From an uncultured Eggerthella sp. (GTDB lineage Bacteria > Actinomycetota > Coriobacteriia > Coriobacteriales > Eggerthellaceae): DNA of 44,017 nucleotides. The notes beneath the pieces are model-generated. The model was not told the origin of the DNA. It saw only the letters and a list, made by a program, of their open reading frames with translations, and ran no database searches. This document shows positions 9,058-16,602 of this stretch, one piece after another. Location of the stretch: positions 1 through 44,017 of the forward strand of contig CABQIW010000014.1 in assembly GCA_902464295.1 (NCBI GenBank), given 5' to 3'. The first letter of the stretch is position 1; each line of letters begins with the position of its first letter. Made by a program: the position numbers and the translations under genes.

Positions 9058-9229
9058 GCTGCCCCAAGGGGCGCAGCCTGCGAGGTGTTTGGCGATTCTG
9101 AGTCCGCATACTTGATTAGTATTAGGCTGTCCGAAGGAGCGAAGCGCATGAGCTTGCCTCATTAAGGCAAGCGAACAGCGAAAGCGGATCGGCCCAAACG
9201 CCTCACAGGCGAGAGCCCCTTGGGGCGGC
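9058..9229 (+). repeat. Class B palindromic intergenic repeat, copy B1
   Basis: About 170 bp. The outer arms GCCCCAAGGGGC (9061-9072) and GCCCCTTGGGGC (9215-9226) are complementary. Inner arms GCGAGGTGTTTGG / CCAAACGCCTCACAGGC are nearly so. The core carries hairpin GCTTGCCT-CATTA-AGGCAAGC, flanked by GAGCGAAGCGCATGA on the left and GCGAACAGCGAAAGCGG on the right. It lies directly after A1 in the gap between the CmpB-like gene and the convergent flavodoxin-fold gene. The rest of that gap (8817-8876, 9024-9057) shows nothing else. Confidence 0.9.
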
Positions 9230-9242
9230 TAAGTGCGCTAGT

Positions 9243-9818
9243 CTACAGTGCGGGGAGCGTTTCCTTGAGGTCGCGCACGCGGGCGAGTGCATCGTTCATG
9301 ATCGCATCGACATCTTGTCCGATCACATCGAGCAATTCGGCGGAGACGAAGTGCGTTTCAGGGATGCCGAACATGTGCGCGATGCCCTGGAAGTATTCGA
9401 ACCCGTAGTTCGCGAACGAGCAAGGACCACCTGACGTGGTGATATACACAAGGCGCTTCGCTTTGCAGAGTCCTTCGGGCCTTCCCTCTTCGGTGTAGTG
9501 GAACACGATGCCATTGACAGTCACGTGTTCGATATAGATCTTCAGGACAGCGGGAAACGAAAGGTCCCAATAGGGCGTACCGATAACGATCTCGTCTGCG
9601 GCGGCGAACTGTTTCGCGAGGTCGAACATAGAATCGCCCCAATCAGCTTTCTCTATGAGCGCTACCCGTTCCTCAACCATCTTCCAGTCGAAAGGCGCAA
9701 GGTCGCGCTCGAAGAGACGCACTTCTTCAACGGCGGGATTGCCTTCAAGATAGGCGCGGCAAAGAGAGAGCGTGCGCGATTCTTCACGCGCACAGGCATT
9801 GACGAAAAGGGTGGTCAT
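9243..9818 (-). CDS. Flavodoxin-fold NAD(P)H oxidoreductase (azoreductase/quinone reductase-like)
   Basis: A 191-residue protein with the Flavodoxin_2 fold: N-terminal strand TLFVNACAREESRTLSL binds the FMN phosphate. The later segments IVIGTPYWDLSFPAVLK and YITTSGGPCSFANYGFEYF match the FMN-binding loops of FMN-dependent NADH-azoreductases and related quinone reductases. Start ATG 9818 follows AAAGGAAG; the longer frame to 9875 has no ribosome site. It would reduce quinones, azo or nitro compounds using two electrons from NAD(P)H in the cytoplasm. The substrate cannot be read from sequence. The gene is transcribed alone, converging on the A1/B1 repeats. Confidence 0.88.
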   Translation of the reverse strand: MTTLFVNACAREESRTLSLCRAYLEGNPAVEEVRLFERDLAPFDWKMVEERVALIEKADWGDSMFDLAKQFAAADEIVIGTPYWDLSFPAVLKIYIEHVTVNGIVFHYTEEGRPEGLCKAKRLVYITTSGGPCSFANYGFEYFQGIAHMFGIPETHFVSAELLDVIGQDVDAIMNDALARVRDLKETLPAL

Positions 9819-9896
9819 AGGAGCTTCCTTTCTTGTTGGGTTCTTTGGAAGGGATGGGTGCTCAACGCGTACCATTTTAGGACAATCTGAAAACGA

Positions 9897-11321
9897 TCAT
9901 GAATGAGGCGCAGCATCGTTGGGCGGTTTGGCAGTGGGATCGCTCGCTTGTGTGCTGCCTCGTGCTTCTTTGCGTGCGGCCTGCTCTTTTTCGGTGGCGA
10001 ACTCGTTCGCCTGTTCCTCTAGTTTCGCCAAGGCTGAATCGACATCGCCCGCGTTCTCGATGAACTGCTTTGCGAGGCGCTGCCTGCGGCGTGCACTGTG
10101 GAAGTTGAGCCTGATACCCTTGCCGTAGTAGCCGGAATCATGGCTTGCTCCGTAGGCGAAGATGAGGCTCACCGCCAGGAACGGGATGATCTCGACACCG
10201 AACACCTCAAAGCCAAGGAAGAAGGCAGCGATAGGGCAGCGCGTCATACCGGCGAAGAACGTCATGACCCCGATAGCGGTCGCGAATGCGGGATCGACAT
10301 TGATGAGCTGTCCGAGCGAACATCCGAGCAAACCGCCGATGACAAGGGTGGGCATGATCTCGCCGCCCTTGAAGCCCGATCCGAGCGCAAGAAATACGAG
10401 CCCTGCCTTGATGGCGAAATCCCACGTGCCGATCGATCCCGATGCAGCTTGCTTCAAGAGGTTCATGCCGCCGCCTTCGAAGCTCTGCAGGCCAAAAGCC
10501 ACGACAAGGATCGTGATGCCGATGCCGACGACAAGTACCGAGATATAGGGATGGTTCAAACGCTTGCGCTCCCACGCGCGCACCGCTGCGAGGCTTGCGC
10601 CGAAGAAGCGCCCCAGGATGCCACCAAGCGTGCCGATGAGCACGACTTGCAGCATAAGATCGGGGGTAACGCCGGGGATGGCAACACGGGGAATGATATC
10701 GCCGATACCGAACGGGTAAGCGATCGAAGCGGCGATGAACGCCGAAACGAGCAGCGCGATGAAGCGCGCAGGGCTGAAGGTCTTGAAGTGTGTGAGCTCG
10801 AAGACGAGGAACACCGCTCCAAGGGGTGCGAAGAACAGCGCGCTGAAGGTGGCCGACATGCCCATGAGCGCAGCATAGCCATAGACGTTGCGATCCTGCT
10901 TGTTCTTGAAGACGTTCTTGAGCTTGAAGGCGCGGCTTAACGTCTCGCCGATCGAGGCGCCCATCTGAAACGCGCTCGATTCCTTACCGACCGCACCGCC
11001 GCCGAGCGTCGAGAGGCAGGTGCCAACGAGAATGGCGGGTGCAAGCGTGGGGGAAACAGGTTTGTTCTCGCGCATTTCCATGACCATATCGTCAGTCGAG
11101 TAGAAGTACGAGAGCTTCATCGCTTTATAGAAAGCAAGGGTCACGATGCCGAGCACGGGGAGCAAGAACACGAGCCATGAGTACTCTTGGTTCAGGCGAT
11201 AGGACGTATTGACGCAGATGCACAGCACGATCGAGGTGAAGGCCGAAACCACGCCCACCAGGCAGATGAAGAATACGTGGAGCACTAGTTGTTTCTTATC
11301 TATGTTGGAAAGCCATGACAT
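9897..11321 (-). CDS. CLC-family chloride channel/transporter
   Basis: A 474-residue multi-pass membrane protein with the CLC layout. LGGGAVGKESSAFQMGASIG corresponds to the GKEGP selectivity region; the gating Glu is kept but the following Gly-Pro is replaced by Ser-Ser. GFKGGEIMPTLVIGG corresponds to the GxFxPxLxxGA region. The charged C-terminal tail (after ~430; Glu/Lys/Ala-rich) has no CBS domains. The start ATG 11321 (MSWLSNIDKK) follows GAGGTC; the ORF could extend 14 residues upstream without a ribosome site. Members move Cl- or F-, either passively or in exchange for H+; which applies here is unknown. The gene diverges from the antiporter gene at 11508. Confidence 0.9.
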   Translation of the reverse strand: MSWLSNIDKKQLVLHVFFICLVGVVSAFTSIVLCICVNTSYRLNQEYSWLVFLLPVLGIVTLAFYKAMKLSYFYSTDDMVMEMRENKPVSPTLAPAILVGTCLSTLGGGAVGKESSAFQMGASIGETLSRAFKLKNVFKNKQDRNVYGYAALMGMSATFSALFFAPLGAVFLVFELTHFKTFSPARFIALLVSAFIAASIAYPFGIGDIIPRVAIPGVTPDLMLQVVLIGTLGGILGRFFGASLAAVRAWERKRLNHPYISVLVVGIGITILVVAFGLQSFEGGGMNLLKQAASGSIGTWDFAIKAGLVFLALGSGFKGGEIMPTLVIGGLLGCSLGQLINVDPAFATAIGVMTFFAGMTRCPIAAFFLGFEVFGVEIIPFLAVSLIFAYGASHDSGYYGKGIRLNFHSARRRQRLAKQFIENAGDVDSALAKLEEQANEFATEKEQAARKEARGSTQASDPTAKPPNDAAPHS

Positions 11322-11507
11322 GCGAAGACCTCGTTGAAGGCAGACTGAACGAGCATGATTCAATCGTGACAGTTCTTCTGCATCGCGTAAACCATGACAA
11401 CCTCACAACTCGGCATCAATTGCGTTACGGATGATTCTTCAAGCCAGCTCGAACCGACATTTCACACGTGCTCGATTACAATGGAACTTCACGAGGGAAG
11501 GACGAAG

Positions 11508-13112
11508 ATGGAAACCGAGCTCATATCGCTTGCAGTCATCGCGCTCCTTGCCTGCATCACGCCCTTGCTGGCGCGTGCGATCCCGCACAAGCTTATCCCT
11601 GAAACGGTGTTCTTGCTGTTCGCTGGCGTTATTTGCGGTCCGCATCTGCTCGGATGGATACAGGTGGGCGATGCGGTCTCGCTCCTTTCCGATCTGGGGC
11701 TTGGGTTTCTGTTCCTGCTCGCTGGCTACGAGATCGATCCGAAGAATCTTTCGAACTATCAGGGAAAACGGGGGTTCGTTACCTGGATCTTCACGTTCGC
11801 AATCGCGGTGTTGGTAGTATGGGCGTGGCCAGAGTTCTCGCTCGATGGCATCGATGGGCTTGCGGTGGTCATCGCGCTCACCACCACCGCACTCGGCACG
11901 CTGCTTCCCATCCTGAAAGAGCGCAATCTCATGGATACCCCCATTGGCAATGCGGTGCTCTCGTATGGCACTTGGGGCGAATTGTGCCCGGTCATTGCTA
12001 TGGCGCTGCTCCTTTCAACGCGCACGACCATTCAGAGCGTGATCATCCTGGTGATGTTCGCGCTCATCGCGGTGGCGGTCGCGATCCTTTCTTCGCGCCT
12101 GAAGAATTGGGATCGCATTTCAACGGCGGTTCAGGAAGGGGCTGAAACCACTCAGCAGACTGTGGTGCGTGCGACCGTGCTGCTCATGGTCACGCTCACC
12201 GCGCTCTCGGCGGTGTTCAATCTCGATATCGTGCTCGGCGCGTTCGCGGCAGGCTTCATCTTGCGCTACATCATTCCGCGGGGGAGCAAGAGCCTCGAGA
12301 CCAAGCTCGATGGTCTTGCGTTCGGCTTCTTCATCCCGCTCTTCTTCATCGTCTCCGGGAGCAATATCGACATCCACGCGGTGGGCGACAGGCCGCTTCT
12401 GCTCGTGTTCTTCATCGTGTTGCTCCTGCTCATTCGCGCGCTTCCCGTTTTCATCGCGCTTTCTACGGGCAAGCGCAAGCGCGATCTGAGCCGCAGCGCG
12501 CGCATCACGGTAGCGCTCTATTGCACTACGGCGCTGCCGATCATCGTGGCGGTCACGATGGTGGCGCAGCAATCGGGCGCGATGAGCAACGAGATCGCTT
12601 CGGTGCTCGTGTGCGCGGGCGCGGTGACGGTGTTCCTCATGCCGGCGCTCGCGTCGATCACCATTCGCATCTCCGACACGCATCTGGTCGATCTTGCTCA
12701 TGAGGTCTCGAGCAAGCCGGCCGATCTCTCTACGATCATCAAGAGCCGTGCTGAACTGGTACGTTTGCTGGCAAAGGCGCGTGGTCTCATCGATAAGAAC
12801 GATCCCGATCTTGCGGCGCGTATCGAGCCGCTGCTCGCGCAGCTTGCGCATAACGATGAAGACAGCGACGATCGTGATGTGCGCTATTTCATTCAGGAAG
12901 TGCGCGATCGCTACCGAGAGACGAAGAGCTTGAGCAAGGATCAACTTAAGAGAATCGTTGCTGAAGCAGAGCAGGCAGAAAAGGAGATGGGCACGAACGA
13001 GCCCGCTGCTCCCTATGATGAAGAAGGATACCTGGAGGTCATCGCGAAAGGCGAAGATGCTTCGACAAAGAAGCACAAGGAAGAGGGGAATAATGGAATC
13101 GGAAGTAACTAA
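11508..13112 (+). CDS. Cation:proton antiporter (CPA/KefB-like)
   Basis: A 534-residue protein with about twelve hydrophobic helices up to residue ~420 and a hydrophilic, acidic C-terminal domain (~430-534) with coiled-coil character. Family features include TVFLLFAGVICGPHLLG, LGFLFLLAGYEIDP and the helix with FNLDIVLGAFAAGFILR. Exchange of Na+ or K+ for H+ across the membrane is the expected role, in pH or salt balance. There is no TrkA-N nucleotide-binding domain in the tail. Start ATG 11508 is spaced correctly from GAGGGAAGG; ATG 11478 also exists in frame. It overlaps the next gene by 20 bp, so the two are translated together. Confidence 0.9.
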   Translation: METELISLAVIALLACITPLLARAIPHKLIPETVFLLFAGVICGPHLLGWIQVGDAVSLLSDLGLGFLFLLAGYEIDPKNLSNYQGKRGFVTWIFTFAIAVLVVWAWPEFSLDGIDGLAVVIALTTTALGTLLPILKERNLMDTPIGNAVLSYGTWGELCPVIAMALLLSTRTTIQSVIILVMFALIAVAVAILSSRLKNWDRISTAVQEGAETTQQTVVRATVLLMVTLTALSAVFNLDIVLGAFAAGFILRYIIPRGSKSLETKLDGLAFGFFIPLFFIVSGSNIDIHAVGDRPLLLVFFIVLLLLIRALPVFIALSTGKRKRDLSRSARITVALYCTTALPIIVAVTMVAQQSGAMSNEIASVLVCAGAVTVFLMPALASITIRISDTHLVDLAHEVSSKPADLSTIIKSRAELVRLLAKARGLIDKNDPDLAARIEPLLAQLAHNDEDSDDRDVRYFIQEVRDRYRETKSLSKDQLKRIVAEAEQAEKEMGTNEPAAPYDEEGYLEVIAKGEDASTKKHKEEGNNGIGSN

Positions 13113-13926
13113 ACCAGCAGATGGTATGACCGATTACGGCCTGATCGAGCTTTCGGGTAGTGAGAACACCCGCGATCAGGGCGGCATGGAAACGGTTACG
13201 GGTCAGCGCGTGCGCTCACGAAAGCTCATTCGTTCCGACAAGCTCGAGAAGCTCACCGATCATGATATCCATGTGCTCGTCGATGAATACGAATTGCGTA
13301 CGGTGATAGACCTGCGTACCGACAAGGAGCGCGAGATGTCGCCCGATCCTACCTCACGCATGCCCGAGGTGAAGTTCGTGAATCTTCCGGTGTTCACGGA
13401 AAGTGCGATCGGCATCACGCATGAGCACGACATTCGTTCGCTCATGAAAGAATTCAGCCAGATGAAGGAAGACCCCTATAAAGTCGTGCGCGATATCTAC
13501 CCGATGGCGCTTTTGGGAGATGAGGCAGTAAAGGCGTATAAGCAGTTCTTCGATATCTTGCTTGAGCAGGAAGAGGGCTCGATCCTGTGGCACTGCTCAG
13601 AGGGGAAGGATCGTACGGGTTTGGCGAGCTTGCTCATCTTGCATGCGCTGGGCGTGCCGCCTGAGACGATCATGGAAGACTATCTTGCTACGAACATCTT
13701 CGCGCGCAAGAAGCTTCGCCGTGCTGCGAGCGATTTCGAGCGTTTGCATCTGCTGAAGAAAGGCGATGAGGCACTGCTCGCCTTCTTGACCGCTGAGCCT
13801 GGGTATCTCAATGCAGCCTGCGAAGCAGCCGAGAAGAAGTATGGCTCTCTCGATGCTTACCTCGAGGAAGGGCTCGGCATCACCCCCGAAAAGCGCGCTC
13901 GCCTTGCCGAAAAGTATCTCTTTTAA
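13093..13926 (+). CDS. Protein tyrosine phosphatase (Tyr/Ser, Y_phosphatase3 type)
   Basis: A 277-residue cytoplasmic protein with the P-loop signature HCSEGKDRTG (catalytic Cys about residue 167, Arg six later) and the N-terminal blocks SENTRDQGG, RSRKLIRSDKL and VIDLRTDKERE. These are typical of the bacterial family that includes LipA/MptpB-like phosphatases acting on phosphotyrosine, phosphoserine or phosphoinositides. Start ATG 13093 (after AGAGGGG) lies inside the end of the antiporter gene. The coupling suggests that the phosphatase may modify the antiporter tail or act in the same response, but this is inference. The C-terminal helices (DAYLEEGLGITPEKRARLAEKY) are usual for the family. 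Confidence 0.93.
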   Translation: MESEVTKPADGMTDYGLIELSGSENTRDQGGMETVTGQRVRSRKLIRSDKLEKLTDHDIHVLVDEYELRTVIDLRTDKEREMSPDPTSRMPEVKFVNLPVFTESAIGITHEHDIRSLMKEFSQMKEDPYKVVRDIYPMALLGDEAVKAYKQFFDILLEQEEGSILWHCSEGKDRTGLASLLILHALGVPPETIMEDYLATNIFARKKLRRAASDFERLHLLKKGDEALLAFLTAEPGYLNAACEAAEKKYGSLDAYLEEGLGITPEKRARLAEKYLF

Positions 13927-13965
13927 CGTACCAGAGCTCGCCTTCACTAAAAGATGAGCTCGATC

Positions 13966-13989
13966 AGCGCCGAGCGCGAGACACGAGGG
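13966..13989 (+). repeat. Class A repeat end fragment (A5)
   Basis: CTCGATCAGCGCCGAGCGCG followed by AGACACGAGG matches the left end of class A copy A3 at 36692 (TTCGATCAGTGAAGAGCGCG, AGACACGAGG) but the rest of the element is absent. It sits at the left side of a composite repeat island that fills the 454-bp gap between 13926 and 14381. Confidence 0.6.
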
Positions 13990-13996
13990 GAAGACG

Positions 13997-14120
13997 CTTA
14001 TAGTGCCTGACCTCCGGCGAAGGTATGGCCCTACAGCTGCTCGCTTACTGTTAACGTCGTAGATACCAACCGCGGCTGCGCAAGCGGTCCATACCTTCCC
14101 CTCCGGCCAGACCCTATAAG
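13997..14120. repeat. Long imperfect palindrome (class C), single copy in window
   Basis: A 124-bp palindrome. Outer arms CTTATAG (13997-14003) / CTATAAG (14114-14120) are perfect, and inner arms GAAGGTATGG / CCATACCTTC are perfect, with CCGG on the outer side of each. Between the inner arms lies about 55 bp with smaller complementary pieces (CAGCTGC, GCGGCTG). The layout resembles classes A and B but the sequence is different. No ORF is supported. Confidence 0.65.
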
Positions 14121-14138
14121 CTAATAGGTTGTGGCTAA

Positions 14139-14296
14139 GCAAGCAGCTGAGCCCATGGGGTACTTGAATTACTCTGAGTCCGCTCACTTCAATATAAATA
14201 GGTTGTCCGAAGGAGCGAAGCGCATGAGCTTGCCTGAATAGGCAAGCGAACAGCGAAAGCGGGTAATTACAAGTGCCCCATAGGCGTGCTGCTTGC
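14139..14296 (+). repeat. Class B palindromic repeat with replaced arms, copy B3
   Basis: The centre is class B: CTGAGTCCGC, then GTCCGAAGGAGCGAAGCGC, hairpin GCTTGCCT-GAAT-AGGCAAGC, then GCGAACAGCGAAAGCGGG. The arms differ completely from B1 and B2 yet still pair: GCAAGCAGC (14139-14147) with GCTGCTTGC (14288-14296), and ATGGGGTACTTG with CAAGTGCCCCAT. So the palindrome is kept while its sequence is exchanged. Confidence 0.85.
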
Positions 14297-14329
14297 GTGG
14301 GATAGAGGAGATCTTTCTGTTGGTCGAGC

Positions 14330-14357
14330 AAAAAAAAGAGCCCTCGGGGGAGGGCTC
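14330..14357 (-). terminator. Rho-independent terminator of the baeRF-like gene
   Basis: Minus strand stem GAGCCCTC / GAGGGCTC (14357-14350, 14345-14338) with a 4-nt loop, followed by eight T residues (A-run 14330-14337 on the plus strand). It lies 24 bp after the stop codon of the gene at 14381-15229. Confidence 0.92.
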
Positions 14358-14380
14358 TCGTTGATGTGTATGACGCGCAG

Positions 14381-15229
14381 TTACGCTTCGAGGATCTTGC
14401 ATGCGGCGATGGCGAGCTCCTTCGAATCCATGCTGCCCGGATCCTTCTCGATGCCCTTATCCATCAGATGTGGAATGGTCGCGATCTTGCGGAATTCAGC
14501 CTCATGTTCAGGCAAGCAGGCAAGGATGACAGGATCGGGATTGTCGGGAAGCAAAGTATCCTGGACCATTTTGTTGATATAGCGGTAGAACTTTTCGGCC
14601 TCGATCTTGGACACTTCGTTGCGCGAGCGATAATCGTGATACGGATTGAGGTGCTTCATGAGCATGTGGTGGTCGAGCGCGGGCGCATCGCTGAAATCGT
14701 GCATGAGTTCGCCGAACTGCTTCGCAACGCCCTCATCTTCAACATCGATGCGGTTAAGGCAGTTGCCGAGCCCCTTGATGAGCCCGAAGCGATCAGCAGA
14801 AACAGCCAAGATGTAGTACTTGGACTGCTGGAATTCATCACCCTTGAGCGGGGAAAGCTCCCAGTTATCGCCGACGAACACCTGCGGATCGACTTTGTGA
14901 TAGAGGTTCGCGATATAGACATGATCCTTGTCAGCGAAGAGCGCTACACTAGCCTCTGCGTTCAGCCAGATCTCTTCATCGGGAGCGTTGATCACATCTT
15001 CAAGGTGAACGAGGATCTTGTTGTTCGGCTGGATGGCGTAGTTCGCATCGATCTCATGTTTGGCTTCTTTCATGAGGTCTTTCATCTCGATGCGCTCTTT
15101 ATTGGTGCGCAAACGCTTGTATTCGGTGGGCAGGTAGAGTGAGACGACCGGGCCTTCAGCCGGTGTAGTGAGCTCAGAAATATCGTCCAAGATCATGACG
15201 GTATCTTTAGTGTGATGAATGGGGCGCAT
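14381..15229 (-). CDS. Bacterial archaeo-eukaryotic release factor family (baeRF)-like protein
   Basis: A 282-residue cytoplasmic protein. The N-terminal segment EGPVVSLYLPTEYKR followed by a long charged helix (NKERIEMKDLMKEAKHEI) is the hallmark of the bacterial proteins related to eRF1/Pelota. The rest (SVALFADKDHVYIANLYHKV, then KYYILAVSADRFGLIKG) fits the second, RNase H-like domain. A GGQ loop is not visible. Relatives are suspected to act at stalled ribosomes or in RNA-based conflict, but the role is not established. At 282 residues it is shorter than the roughly 370 I recall for many baeRF proteins. Start ATG 15229 follows AAGGAGG. It is transcribed alone and has its own terminator. 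Confidence 0.72.
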   Translation of the reverse strand: MRPIHHTKDTVMILDDISELTTPAEGPVVSLYLPTEYKRLRTNKERIEMKDLMKEAKHEIDANYAIQPNNKILVHLEDVINAPDEEIWLNAEASVALFADKDHVYIANLYHKVDPQVFVGDNWELSPLKGDEFQQSKYYILAVSADRFGLIKGLGNCLNRIDVEDEGVAKQFGELMHDFSDAPALDHHMLMKHLNPYHDYRSRNEVSKIEAEKFYRYINKMVQDTLLPDNPDPVILACLPEHEAEFRKIATIPHLMDKGIEKDPGSMDSKELAIAACKILEA

Positions 15230-15427
15230 GATGAAGCCTCCTTGTTGCAGCGGATACGTTCGAACGCCAAGCCCACAGCATGAGCCGAATTGCTGTGTTT
15301 TCGGCGCGTCTTTAACCTAACATGAGCGAATGCGCAGCTGGGAAGCGCGTGGGTTTTGACAGAAACCTGTTAAGTTCTAGTTTTCCGCTTGCAACTTGAC
15401 CTTCGGCGTAGGTGTGTGCACGCTCGC

Positions 15428-15433
15428 TATAAT
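15428..15433 (+). promoter_or_regulatory. Probable -10 box for tcdA
   Basis: A perfect TATAAT 30 bp before the GTG start of tcdA. No good -35 lies 16-18 bp upstream; the nearest TTGAC (15396-15400) is too far away, so only the -10 is called. Confidence 0.4.
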
Positions 15434-15462
15434 GAGAGGAAGATCGAACGAAAGGCTCATCC

Positions 15463-16221
15463 GTGCAACCTGAAACGCTACAAGCGCAATACGACGAATT
15501 ACCTGCTCGCTATGAGAAGCTCAAGACCCTGTGGGGCAAAGATGCCTTGCGCGCGATCGTGAATGCGCATGTGCTCGTGCTCGGTATTGGCGGAGTGGGA
15601 TCGAATTGTACCGAAGCGCTTGCGCGCGGGGGTGTGGGCAAGCTTACGATCCTCGATCGCGATGTGGTGGAGGAGAGCAATATCAATCGTCAGTCTATCG
15701 CGTTCTATTCCACGCTCGGCAAGCGCAAGGTGGATGTGATGGAAGCGATGATCAAGGATATCAACCCCGAAGCGCAGGTCAAGAAGGTGTTCGGCTTTTT
15801 GCGTCAGGAGGAGATGGAGAGCTTCCTTGATGAGTATGCGCGCGATGTGGACTATGTGGTCGATGCGATCGATACGATCTCGGCGAAGCTCAAATTGGCT
15901 GAGCTCGCGCCGAACTACTCGTTCAAGCTGATCAGCAGTATGGGTGGGGCGAACAAGATCCATCCCGAATGCTTCAAGATCGCCGATCTGTATGACACGG
16001 TGAACTGCCCGCTCTGCCGCATCATGCGCAAAGAAGGGCGCAAGCGTGGCATCAAGCAGCTGAAGGTCATTTACTCGTGCGAACAGCCGGTCGACACCAA
16101 CATGGGCAGCGATTGGGAGCGTGCTGAGCGCAAGGACTTGGGCACGGCATCGTTCGTGCCACCGATCTTCGGCCAGATGATCGCCGGCGAAGTCCTCCGC
16201 GACCTTGCAGGTGCCGAGTGA
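15463..16221 (+). CDS. tcdA: tRNA threonylcarbamoyladenosine dehydratase (ThiF/MoeB-like E1 family)
   Basis: A 252-residue E1-like protein. It has the ATP-binding glycine motif VLGIGGVGSNCTEALAR (from residue ~37), the LDRDVVEESNINRQ segment with the conserved Asn and Arg, and the VVDAIDTISAKLKL block. Zinc cysteines occur in NCPLCRIMRKEGRKRG. Length and motifs fit TcdA (CsdL/YgdL), which dehydrates t6A37 in tRNA to its cyclic form using ATP. The GTG start at 15463 follows GAAAGG; there is no earlier start. A ThiF role for the thiH gene nearby is possible in principle but the sequence is closer to TcdA. The downstream gap contains a class B repeat. Confidence 0.88.
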   Translation: MQPETLQAQYDELPARYEKLKTLWGKDALRAIVNAHVLVLGIGGVGSNCTEALARGGVGKLTILDRDVVEESNINRQSIAFYSTLGKRKVDVMEAMIKDINPEAQVKKVFGFLRQEEMESFLDEYARDVDYVVDAIDTISAKLKLAELAPNYSFKLISSMGGANKIHPECFKIADLYDTVNCPLCRIMRKEGRKRGIKQLKVIYSCEQPVDTNMGSDWERAERKDLGTASFVPPIFGQMIAGEVLRDLAGAE

Positions 16222-16231
16222 GAGTGACGCC

Positions 16232-16396
16232 GCCCTAAGGGGCGCAGCTTGCGAGGTGTTTGGCGATTCTGAGTCTGCGCTCTTTATTAGTATTAGACTG
16301 TTCGAAGGAGCGAAGCGCATGAGCTTGCCTAACAAGGCAAGCGAACAGCGAAAGCGGATCGGCCCAAACGCCTCACAGGCGAGAGCCCCTTAGGGC
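16232..16396 (+). repeat. Class B palindromic intergenic repeat, copy B2
   Basis: A 165-bp copy, nearly identical to B1 over the core. Outer arms are GCCCTAAGGGGC (16232-16243) and GCCCCTTAGGGC (16385-16396): compared with B1, C:G has become T:A on both sides, so pairing is kept. The inner CTGTTCG / CGAACAG around the hairpin GCTTGCCT-AACA-AGGCAAGC pairs perfectly here. Confidence 0.9.
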
Positions 16397-16397
16397 T

Positions 16398-16560
16398 GCG
16401 AACAGGGAAGCGGGGGAGCTTTTTCTTGCGCGGGCGTGCAGACGTGAGCTGACGCTTTAGACATGCAAGAAAGCGGGTCGACCCAACCACCCCTCAGGCG
16501 TAAGCCTCTTGTGGCAACGAGCGGGGAATCTCATGCTTGCTTTCTCCGCTGATTGCGGAT
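16398..16560 (+). repeat. Degenerate class A/B-related remnant
   Basis: Directly after B2 come the shared core word GCGAACAGGGAAGCGGGG (16398-16415). Further on are a weak inverted pair (TTCTTGC / GCAAGAA) and a class A-like right end CTTTCTCCGCTGATTG near 16541. It looks like a decayed or recombined element. The remaining ~40 bp to the next start hold only its ribosome site. Confidence 0.45.
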
Positions 16561-16602
16561 AGGTACAGCTGTTTGTTAGCGCAAAAAGGGAAGAGGAGAG
16601 AC

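Noticed and set aside
8877..9229. CRISPR array
   Set aside because: Repeats are long, palindromic and scattered over the window, without regular spacers or cas genes.
15396..15433. Full sigma-70 promoter from TTGAC to TATAAT before tcdA
   Set aside because: The spacer is about 26 bp, too long for a normal promoter; only the -10 box is kept.
15463..16221. ThiF for the thiamine genes nearby
   Set aside because: Motifs and length fit TcdA better, and no ThiS is present.
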